Positions 1 through 5,340 of a DNA stretch of 5,340 nucleotides are shown here, in pieces. Source of the stretch: Euryarchaeota archaeon UBA229 (GTDB lineage: Archaea; Thermoplasmatota; Poseidoniia; Poseidoniales; Poseidoniaceae); contig DAUW01000018.1 in the NCBI GenBank assembly GCA_002505355.1, positions 1 through 5,340 of the forward strand, written 5' to 3'. Numbering within the stretch: position 1 is the first letter of the stretch; every line of letters begins with the position of its first letter. The notes under the pieces were generated by a model. The model was not told the origin of the DNA, did no database searches, and saw only the letters and a list, made by a program, of their open reading frames with translations. A program made the translations under genes and the position numbers.

Positions 1-3000
1 TTGCTGGCAATTGGTTTGAACCCGATATTTGGAGAGTTTAGCGACACAGATCACGATTCGTCTAGTTTAGCTGAAAAGCATAAACTAAATTCGAATCTGA
101 GAAATTCAAATGATTGGTCAGCATCTGCAAGTTCAGCGAACCCTGCTGTGCTCCGTTCAATAGACACCTCACTGAATAATGAAGTCATTGTGTCAGGAAT
201 AATCAGTGGTTCAACAACCATGACTTTAGGTAGCACATCTATTACCTCCGGCCAGTATATCGAGCCTTGGATTGCCAAGGCAGATGGCAATGGCAACTGG
301 CAGTGGATAGCAAAGGTATCAATAACCGGCACATCTCAATATGCTGAGGCGACGGTGCTAGATATTTCAGTTGCCCCGAATGGAGATATATTTGCCACAG
401 GCATGTTTTATGATACAATTTCTTTTGGTGGTATAACACTCACTTCGACTGGTTATTGGGACTGTTGGACCGCAAAACTGTCGGCAAACGGTCAATGGCA
501 ATGGGCTCAGGCGCTACGCGGTAACGGAGATTACGATGGAGTCACAGTGACAACATTAGATGTGGTTTACGGAACATCTATCACCACAGATTCAAACAGT
601 AATGCAATAGTCGGTGGATGGTTTTTGGGCAATACTGATGTTGGCGTGGCCGCAGATACCGGTGCTCAAGATGGCACCGACATCGAGGTTTTTGTGGCCA
701 AATATGGCAATTCTGGAAGTTTGCAGTGGACAGAAGTAGCCAGAGGTCAAGGAAGCCAAGAAATCAATGCAATGACAGTAGATAGTAGCAATAGTATTTG
801 GGTGGCTACCAATTTTGAGGTAAGTATGACCTTTGGTAGCATAGTGGCAAACGCAGGAATAAACGAAGTACCGATGGGTATTGCTAAAATAAGCCAATCG
901 GGAACATGGCAGTCTGCTTACGCAACCTCGGGAAGCGGGCAACCAATCGCCACTGATTTCACAATGGATAATCAAAATAATCTGTTAATGTCTGGTGTTT
1001 ATACCGGCAGCATAAATCTCGGTGGACAGTTGACAAGCGCAGGCCAAACTGATGCTTTTATTGCCAGTATGACCCCTTCAGGTAACTGGAATTGGGCAGC
1101 GACAGTAGGTGGTTCTAGTTACGATTCGGGCAGCGGAGTACAATATGATGCTAATACCGGTTATGCAATACTGGGGCTATCTTCGCAGAGCAGTTTCAAT
1201 TTCGGCGGGCAATCATTTACTACACGCGGCTATAATGATTCAGTAATTGTAACATTCACCAATAATGGTAATCAGGTGGCATTATTTGATGCAGGTTCAA
1301 CCCTGGATGACGCAGTCTCAGGCATATCACTGATGCCAAATGGAGCGCTGGCAATTGCAGGTAACTACAATGGCACAATTGATTTTGGTAGTTCGAGTGC
1401 TGCATCCCAAAGCACGAATGTTCTGCTACCCTATGTATGGGTAACTGAAACTATAGCTGTACTAGATGCAGATGGCGATGGCGTTGCGGATGATGACGAT
1501 AATTGTCCCAATACAGCAAACCCAGGTCAGGAAAATACTGACCTAGATTCAGAAGGTGATGCATGTGATTCAGATGATGATAATGATGGAATAACTGATA
1601 ATTTCCCGGATAATTGCCCTCGTAACAGTCAGACAGGTTGGACAAGTACGAGAGACTTTGACGACCCTGCTAGTTCCACAGACTGGGACAACGACGGATG
1701 CAAAGATGACCATCCGGAAGATCCAGACGATGACAACGATGGAATTCTTGATGTCAATGACAACTGTCCTAGAACTTCGTATAATCCTCCCCGACCAACC
1801 TGGGTCTCTGACTCTACTACTGATATGGATAGTGACGGATGCCGTGATAGCGATGAGGATATCAATGATGACGGAGATGCATTTGATGATTCGTTTGACG
1901 ATTGCCCAACATACTATGGCACATCTACTCAGGGCGAACAGGGTTGTGCTGATTCTGACGGGGATACTTGGTCTGACGATACAGATACATGCCCATTACA
2001 ATTTGGTAATTCCACAGCCAACGGCAAAATAGGGTGTTTAGATAATGACGGTGACGGATGGGCTAACGTTGATGATGCTTTTGATTTTGAGCCCAGCCAG
2101 TGGTCAGATTCAGATGGCGATGGTTTTGGAGATAATCCTGACGGGGTAACCGCTGATGACTGCATTGAAACCGCTGGAGACTCTATCTATGATAGACAAG
2201 GATGCTTCGATCAGGATGGAGATGGTTATTCGAACCCCGAAGGAATGTGGGATGAAGATAACGGTGCTGATGCATTCCCGCTAAATCCATCGCAATGGTC
2301 TGACGTCGACGGAGATGGTTTGGGAGATAATTGGGGGAATCTAACCTGGCTTGATCGACCCGAAAGTTGGCCTGGAATATTTATTGAATCGATAAATCAG
2401 AATGAACAAGATGCTTGCCCATTCCAAGCAGGAACGTCGAATCAACAAGGAGTATATGGCTGCCCAGACTTTGATAGTGACGGATGGTCAGATAGTATGG
2501 ATTTGTTTGCTCAAGAAGCCAGCCAGTGGCTTGATACTGATGGGGATGGGTTTGGCGATAATTTGGATGGCTTCAACGGCGATTATTGTCCTAACATAGC
2601 TGGTGATTCCAATCAAGACCGTAAGGGATGTATCGACACAGATGGAGACGGATATTCCAATATTGATGAGTTCTGGACGCAGTATAGCGGTGGCGACGTA
2701 TATCCTCAAGATTCGACTCAGTGGGCTGACTCTGATGGTGATGGTTATGGCGATAATCCAGGTACACCAATTTCTGATGACTGTGTAGAGGTCGCAGGTG
2801 ATTCGACAATTGATCGTCAAGGGTGCTCTGACTTCGATTCGGACGGGTATTCTGACCCAACTGCTAATTGGGATATATCCATGGGTGCAGATGCATGCTC
2901 CACAGTAATTGGCAATTCTACCCAAGACAGGTTTGGCTGTTTTGATAGCGATGGAGACGGTTACTCGAATAAAGACGATAATTGGGGCTACTCAGATGGT

Positions 3001-3369
3001 GCAGACGGTTATCCTGATGATCCAACACGCTGGGGACCCCCGCCAGTATCTGACGAAACATCATTCGGCACTATCGCTATAGCGGGCGGTGGCGTAATAA
3101 TCATAATTATCCTTGGAGTACTGTTATTTGTTAGAAATCGGAATCCAAACAAAGCATATGATAACGTAAACGGTCATTATCCAATGCAGCAGCAAATGTA
3201 TCAACCAATACAACAACCAGTGTTGCAGCAACAACAAACCGTCGTCCAATCACCAGTAGCTCAACCCGATCCAGCAAGAGATTACTACCAAGGGTTAGTT
3301 AATCAGGGATATCCTCATGAGCATGCAGTTGCTTACACACAACAGTACTTCCCTGAATTTAATGGGTAG
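1..3369 (+). CDS. Membrane-anchored surface protein: beta-propeller-like repeats plus thrombospondin type 3 stalk (5' end outside window)
   Basis: This frame is open from the first base to a TAG stop and gives 1122 residues. The first codon is TTG, but the first residues (LAIGLNPIFGEFSD) read like the end of a signal-peptide hydrophobic core and cleavage region. The true start is therefore probably upstream and the gene 5'-partial. In order I see: a Ser/Asn-rich linker (about 15-48); seven propeller-like repeats (about 51-484); an Asp-rich TSP3 region with many DxDGDG calcium loops and 20 cysteines (about 489-1013); a hydrophobic helix (1022-1044) followed by RNRNPNK; and a Q/P-rich tail ending in a compact motif (1090-1122). 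This predicts a type I topology with a large calcium-binding ectodomain and a cytoplasmic tail. In general TSP3 regions form calcium-stabilised, disulfide-bonded rods, so adhesion, substrate capture or cell-surface sensing are candidate roles. No catalytic motif is visible and the ligand is unknown. The gene converges on purP and is probably transcribed alone. Confidence 0.88.
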   Translation: MLAIGLNPIFGEFSDTDHDSSSLAEKHKLNSNLRNSNDWSASASSANPAVLRSIDTSLNNEVIVSGIISGSTTMTLGSTSITSGQYIEPWIAKADGNGNWQWIAKVSITGTSQYAEATVLDISVAPNGDIFATGMFYDTISFGGITLTSTGYWDCWTAKLSANGQWQWAQALRGNGDYDGVTVTTLDVVYGTSITTDSNSNAIVGGWFLGNTDVGVAADTGAQDGTDIEVFVAKYGNSGSLQWTEVARGQGSQEINAMTVDSSNSIWVATNFEVSMTFGSIVANAGINEVPMGIAKISQSGTWQSAYATSGSGQPIATDFTMDNQNNLLMSGVYTGSINLGGQLTSAGQTDAFIASMTPSGNWNWAATVGGSSYDSGSGVQYDANTGYAILGLSSQSSFNFGGQSFTTRGYNDSVIVTFTNNGNQVALFDAGSTLDDAVSGISLMPNGALAIAGNYNGTIDFGSSSAASQSTNVLLPYVWVTETIAVLDADGDGVADDDDNCPNTANPGQENTDLDSEGDACDSDDDNDGITDNFPDNCPRNSQTGWTSTRDFDDPASSTDWDNDGCKDDHPEDPDDDNDGILDVNDNCPRTSYNPPRPTWVSDSTTDMDSDGCRDSDEDINDDGDAFDDSFDDCPTYYGTSTQGEQGCADSDGDTWSDDTDTCPLQFGNSTANGKIGCLDNDGDGWANVDDAFDFEPSQWSDSDGDGFGDNPDGVTADDCIETAGDSIYDRQGCFDQDGDGYSNPEGMWDEDNGADAFPLNPSQWSDVDGDGLGDNWGNLTWLDRPESWPGIFIESINQNEQDACPFQAGTSNQQGVYGCPDFDSDGWSDSMDLFAQEASQWLDTDGDGFGDNLDGFNGDYCPNIAGDSNQDRKGCIDTDGDGYSNIDEFWTQYSGGDVYPQDSTQWADSDGDGYGDNPGTPISDDCVEVAGDSTIDRQGCSDFDSDGYSDPTANWDISMGADACSTVIGNSTQDRFGCFDSDGDGYSNKDDNWGYSDGADGYPDDPTRWGPPPVSDETSFGTIAIAGGGVIIIIILGVLLFVRNRNPNKAYDNVNGHYPMQQQMYQPIQQPVLQQQQTVVQSPVAQPDPARDYYQGLVNQGYPHEHAVAYTQQYFPEFNG
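151..1452 (+). repeat. Seven tandem beta-propeller-like protein repeats (residues about 51-484)
   Basis: Seven related units start near residues 51, 121, 192, 255, 316, 376 and 438. The shared pattern is a beta strand with a D-x-x-N-(G/N)-x-x-x-x-x-G core, then a short FGG- or LGS-type turn, then D-x-(F/W)-(I/T)-A-K, then G-N/Q-W-x-W. Clear examples are SFGGITLTSTG (141-151) with GQWQWA (164-169), and INLGGQLTSAG (338-348) with GNWNWA (361-366). Units 3, 4 and 7 are more diverged, and unit 7 lacks the W-x-W ending. This resembles the bacterial and archaeal SBBP/beta-propeller repeat proteins. Seven units would fit a closed seven-bladed propeller, a common fold for ligand binding. The blade count is by eye, and whether the fold closes is inference. 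Confidence 0.7.
1465..3039 (+). repeat. Thrombospondin type 3 calcium-binding repeat region (residues about 489-1013)
   Basis: The region opens with a canonical TSP3 unit: DADGDGVADDDDNCPNTANP (489-508), then a GDACDSDDDNDG segment (519-530) and DNCP (537-540). Further DxDxDG loops follow at 561-566, 577-581, 608-613, 652-655, 681-686, 703-708, 737-742, 768-773, 845-850, 880-884, 910-915, 945-948 and 982-987. Asp and Asn side chains at alternating positions are the usual Ca2+ ligands in this fold. The cysteines (20 in this region) are evenly paired along it, which fits a disulfide-reinforced extracellular rod. The likely role is a rigid, calcium-dependent spacer lifting the propeller away from the membrane. 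The family assignment is strong; the spacer role is inference. Confidence 0.92.
2101..3033 (+). repeat. Tandem ~65-residue higher-order repeats inside the TSP3 stalk (residues 701-1011)
   Basis: Units begin at W701, W766, W843 and W908, each preceded by S/T-Q and followed by x-D-x-DGDG-x-GDN. Units 1 (701-765) and 3 (843-907) are both exactly 65 residues and align without gaps. Their order is W-x-D-x-DGDGFGDN, a Cys, GDS-x-x-DR-x-GC, D-x-DGDGYSN, then a (D/G)-aromatic-P-x-x-(S/T)Q end. Unit 2 is 77 residues because about 20 extra residues sit between GDN (775-777) and C806, while about 8 are missing near its end. Unit 4 contains a second Cys loop (C966-C980) and ends at TRW (1009-1011). A diverged half-unit precedes at about 635-700. 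Confidence 0.8.
3064..3132 (+). other. Single C-terminal transmembrane helix of the surface protein (residues 1022-1044)
   Basis: Residues 1022-1044 form an uncharged hydrophobic stretch: a Gly/Ala-rich start (GTIAIAGGG), then a run of five isoleucines and LGVLLFV. It is preceded by an acidic Pro-containing linker (PPPVSDET) and followed at once by basic residues (RNRNPNK). By the positive-inside rule the upstream part lies outside the cell and the following 78 residues inside. It is a membrane anchor rather than a sortase or archaeosortase signal, because a substantial tail follows and no LPxTG- or PGF-like motif is seen. Confidence 0.9.
3268..3366 (+). other. Cytoplasmic C-terminal tail motif after a Gln-rich linker (residues 1090-1122)
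   Basis: After the membrane helix comes a low-complexity Q/P/V-rich linker (about 1060-1089, including QQPVLQQQQ). The protein then ends with a compact segment: DPARDYYQGLVNQGYP followed by HEHAVAYTQQYFPEFNG. It reads as two short amphipathic helices joined at the GYP turn, with regularly spaced aromatics (Y1096, Y1097, Y1104, Y1112, Y1116, F1117, F1120). I recall similar endings on other membrane-anchored proteins of marine Euryarchaeota, so it may be a shared intracellular docking or sorting element. That recollection was not checked here. Confidence 0.55.
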
Positions 3370-3388
3370 ATAAGTAGACTGGATGGTA

Positions 3389-4546
3389 TCACGTTAGAAC
3401 TTCAAGCAGTCTATCCTGCTCTGCTGCCATTCGCAACTCCATGGCTATCCTTCTGCCGCTTGACATTGGTTTGCGCCATGTAGCATTACCATACGGATGT
3501 CCAACATTCACGTGAACGTTCGTTCCACCGCCTAATCTTGGTGCGACATCATAGATGTAGTAATTCATGTCTTTGTCGATACAGGTCTGTAAACAAAAAG
3601 GACCAATTATCCCTGGATCATAGTGTTCTTTACTTGCTTTAATGAATTTCTCGCCGAGTTCGAAGGCTTTTTCCAATAGAGATTCTCTAATTGTTGCAGT
3701 ATTGTGGCCAACAACAGTCATCTCTGGTATTTGTTGGTGTAGTGGCATCGTCATTTGTTGTGGGGCAGGTAACCTAACGTGGCCGTCAAGTGAAGACTCA
3801 AAACGCCAATCTACTCCCAGCAATTCAAGTTTCTCGCCTTCATCAGCAAGTGGGCTGTAAAAGAAGTTCAAGTTGAATACGGGTCCAATGACATAGCGTT
3901 CAATTCTAGCCCCATCAAGTGATGCTTGGTCAATGACGCCGTTTGCTAGAAGCGAGGCGGATTTGTCTTGATATTCCTGATATGATGCGCAGGTAAAGAA
4001 ACCGCGTTCCAGTTTTTTCTGTGCGTGGTGCAGTTTTACGATGACTAGACAGTCAATGTCCTCTGGGTTCTCTATCGCTTCAGGAAACGGCAATCCAGCT
4101 TTTTCTAAAATCCAGTAATAATCTTGCTCCTCAGTTCTTTCTTCCATTCGCAGCATGTTTCGGGATCCAAAAAGTGGCACATGGAAGTTGTTCTCGACAT
4201 CATCAATTGATGAGTAGGACGTAAATGATCGGTTAGGTATGTAAACGACGTTTCTCTTGCGCATCTCAACCTGCATAGAATCATTCATAACATCATTGAA
4301 TGATGGCATTATGATTGTCTTGTCGACCATGCCACGCTTCACTCGCCCTGAGTTGGTTCTGTGAGTTTTGAAGTAATTTGCATAGGTCTTGTGCCTTCCC
4401 TCTTTACAATAGGCGACAGTTGGAAATCCCTCTTCAATTGCACCATCACAGATATCCAAGGCTGAATGGGATGCAGTCATGCCTATGCGTAATTTCATCC
4501 GGTCATAATCTTCGACGATTCTAGCAATATCGTCCTTTCCTATCAT
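3389..4546 (-). CDS. purP: PurP-family FAICAR synthetase (formate-dependent AICAR formyltransferase), ATP-grasp, variant motifs
   Basis: This complete gene of 385 residues runs from ATG to TGA. Known PurP enzymes use ATP and formate to convert AICAR to FAICAR, the penultimate step of purine (IMP) synthesis in archaea that lack bacterial-type PurH. The N-terminal DUF1246 part (about 19-140) has ASHSALDICDGA with H27, IPNRSFTSY (103-111), VENNFHVPLFGSRNMLR (117-133) and EERTEEQ. The C-terminal DUF1297 part (about 190-380) has NFFYSPL (227-233), ELLGVDWRFESSLDG (241-255), IRESLLE (286-292), PGIIGPFCLQ (311-320), the probable metal-ligand strand YDVAPRLGGGTN (332-343) and MSSGRRIAMEL (361-371). 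The start is well supported: MIGKDDI matches the N-terminus I remember for the Methanocaldococcus jannaschii enzyme, and a GAGG lies 7 bases upstream. It lacks the glycine-rich loop and the PHGSF motif of that enzyme, so it may be a PurP2-type paralogue with altered activity. It lies 49 bases downstream of the coiled-coil gene and may be cotranscribed with it. Confidence 0.9.
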   Translation of the reverse strand: MIGKDDIARIVEDYDRMKLRIGMTASHSALDICDGAIEEGFPTVAYCKEGRHKTYANYFKTHRTNSGRVKRGMVDKTIIMPSFNDVMNDSMQVEMRKRNVVYIPNRSFTSYSSIDDVENNFHVPLFGSRNMLRMEERTEEQDYYWILEKAGLPFPEAIENPEDIDCLVIVKLHHAQKKLERGFFTCASYQEYQDKSASLLANGVIDQASLDGARIERYVIGPVFNLNFFYSPLADEGEKLELLGVDWRFESSLDGHVRLPAPQQMTMPLHQQIPEMTVVGHNTATIRESLLEKAFELGEKFIKASKEHYDPGIIGPFCLQTCIDKDMNYYIYDVAPRLGGGTNVHVNVGHPYGNATWRKPMSSGRRIAMELRMAAEQDRLLEVLT

Positions 4547-4553
4547 GATAATG

Positions 4554-4557
4554 CCTC
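4554..4557 (-). promoter_or_regulatory. Shine-Dalgarno site of purP (GAGG)
   Basis: Read on the minus strand, GAGG is followed by seven bases (CATTATC) and then the purP ATG. It matches the CCUC core of the archaeal 16S rRNA 3' end at a normal spacing and supports translation starting at base 4546 rather than at the internal Met at residue 17. It also suggests that purP has its own ribosome entry even if it is cotranscribed with the upstream gene. Confidence 0.65.
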
Positions 4558-4595
4558 GTTTAGTTTTACGTGAATCTAGTTTATGATTGTTGACA

Positions 4596-5340
4596 CTAGT
4601 CGAATTTTTGTAATTGCATCAGTTCTTCGGTAGATAATGTGTCTCCGGACATTAGTTTTGTCATCAAATCTTGTACTTCGACTCTGGATTCGGATTTACC
4701 GTCGCCACCATCATTACCTTCCATAGCAGAAATCATATCCTGAATAGAGTGTAAGCATCTCAATGAAACAATGTAAAGATGATGAGCTTTATCGGCTTCT
4801 TTCTTAGATTTGCGCAACTCCCTGTGGCACGACTCAGCCTTCTCCCTTTGTTTGTCGACCTCTTTGTTCCACTGTAACATTAACTCGTGTGCTTCTTGAG
4901 CAGCGTTAGCAGCTTGCTGGACTTCCTCGTGTGCGGCTTCCTGCTCGGATAATGCTGCTCTTAGTTCATCTCTTAGGCCTTTCATATCTTCATTACCATC
5001 GTCTATTGAGGTCATTTGTTTAAGTTTAGAACTGATTTCCTTCATCCGTTTCATAACTTTTTTCTCATTCTTCCCGGTATGTCGGCCCTGTTCAAACTCT
5101 CGCTCCAGTCTCTCTAGTTCCCTTCTGAGTTGATGGGAGGTAACCGGTCTTGGTCCACGTTTGCCACGCTGGTAATCTTGTTCTACAGGCCCTTTTGTCG
5201 CCTCAATTTTCGACTTAACTTCTTTGACTTTCTTATTTGCTTCTTGCCTAATTAGCTTCTTGTCGCGAACGATCTCATTCATTTGTTCACGAATATCTCT
5301 TTGTTCCCTAACCTGAACTATTAGCTCTTTGACCTCAGCA
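4596..5340 (-). CDS. Archaeal coiled-coil protein, COG1340-like (5' end outside window)
   Basis: The gene ends with TAG at 4596-4598. An ATG exists at 5280-5282, but the frame stays open upstream to the window edge. Those extra codons encode more coiled coil (AEVKELIVQVREQRDIREQ), so the true start is probably beyond base 5340 and the gene is 5'-partial, with about 247 codons visible. Counting from the internal Met, the protein has a K/E/R-rich helix (1-30), a basic break (GPVEQDYQRGKRGPRP, 31-46), a second helix with RRELERLEREFEQG (53-66) and a conserved-looking HTGKNEKKV. A long Ala/Glu/Lys coiled coil follows (about 98-187), then a Gly/Asp linker (GNDGGDGKSE), then a short tail with LMSGDTLSTEELMQLQ (210-225). 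The pattern resembles COG1340, archaeal coiled-coil proteins of unknown function that are sometimes misannotated as phosphoserine phosphatases. There is no signal peptide or membrane segment in the visible part, so it is probably cytosolic. I infer no enzymatic function. Confidence 0.8.
   Translation of the reverse strand, partial: AEVKELIVQVREQRDIREQMNEIVRDKKLIRQEANKKVKEVKSKIEATKGPVEQDYQRGKRGPRPVTSHQLRRELERLEREFEQGRHTGKNEKKVMKRMKEISSKLKQMTSIDDGNEDMKGLRDELRAALSEQEAAHEEVQQAANAAQEAHELMLQWNKEVDKQREKAESCHRELRKSKKEADKAHHLYIVSLRCLHSIQDMISAMEGNDGGDGKSESRVEVQDLMTKLMSGDTLSTEELMQLQKFD

Noticed and set aside
1658..2032. A 124-residue plus-strand open frame overlapping the TSP3 region, rich in Met, Thr and Ile
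   Set aside because: It is an out-of-frame reading of the GAT/GAC/GGA-rich repeat DNA. Its composition follows from the repeat codons, and the main frame has a clear protein family.
2488..2925. Antisense open frames (up to 145 residues) across the TSP3 repeats, and others at 592-975 and 1629-1865
   Set aside because: They are complements of low-complexity repeat coding sequence and show no recognisable domain; those across the stalk only mirror its repeat pattern. They sit inside a well-supported gene.
1465..3039. Could the Asp-rich repeats be dockerin or EF-hand domains of a cellulosome-like system?
   Set aside because: The DxDGDG loops are similar, but the DNCP signature, the regular Cys pairs and the long tandem array fit TSP3. 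The paired ~22-residue F-hand helices of dockerins are not present.
3370..3388. Possible terminator in the 19-base convergent gap between the surface-protein gene and purP
   Set aside because: I found no inverted repeat and no T-run on either strand, so termination signals cannot be assigned.
3642..3860. A 72-residue plus-strand open frame inside purP
   Set aside because: It is antisense to conserved PurP sequence, is Ser-rich with no motif, and is a shadow of the real gene.
4547..4595. Possible purP promoter (CATAAACT on the minus strand, about 4578-4585)
   Set aside because: The match to an archaeal TATA box is weak and no BRE-like purine run precedes it. It is too uncertain to annotate, and cotranscription with the upstream gene is as likely.
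4594..4599. ACTAGT palindrome at the stop of the coiled-coil gene
   Set aside because: A six-base palindrome is expected by chance and no longer stem or second copy is nearby.

Overview
The window looks like a chromosomal segment from an uncultivated marine planktonic archaeon, most likely Marine Group II (Candidatus Poseidoniales) or a close relative in Thermoplasmatota. Three things point there. A purP-family gene is present, and this purine enzyme is essentially archaeal. Next to it is a charged archaeal coiled-coil protein resembling COG1340. The third is a large secreted, Asp-rich thrombospondin type 3 (TSP3) protein with a C-terminal membrane anchor and a Q/P-rich tail, an architecture I associate with that group. 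The lineage assignment is inference from protein style, not from a marker gene. Base composition is moderately AT-leaning, genes are tightly packed, and no mobile element, CRISPR array, tRNA or rRNA is visible.

Layout: (1) Bases 1-3369, plus strand: the 3' part of a gene for a large type I surface protein. It reads as the end of a probable signal peptide, about seven beta-propeller-like repeats, a long TSP3 calcium-binding stalk with 20 cysteines, one transmembrane helix, and a short cytoplasmic Q-rich tail. (2) A 19-base convergent gap. (3) Bases 3389-4546, minus strand: a complete purP-family gene (ATP-grasp, DUF1246 plus DUF1297), preceded by a GAGG ribosome-binding site. (4) A 49-base gap. 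(5) Bases 4596-5340, minus strand: the 3' part of a coiled-coil protein gene whose reading frame stays open through the window edge.

The two minus-strand genes run in the same direction with a short gap and no visible terminator, so cotranscription (coiled-coil gene first, then purP) is plausible. The surface protein converges on them and is probably a separate transcription unit. Nothing in the sequence ties the surface protein functionally to purine synthesis.

No clearly new multi-gene system is visible. The most interesting points are a PurP paralogue with changed ATP-loop and active-site motifs, a regular disulfide-loop pattern and 65-residue repeat in the TSP3 stalk, and a compact conserved-looking cytoplasmic tail on the surface protein.
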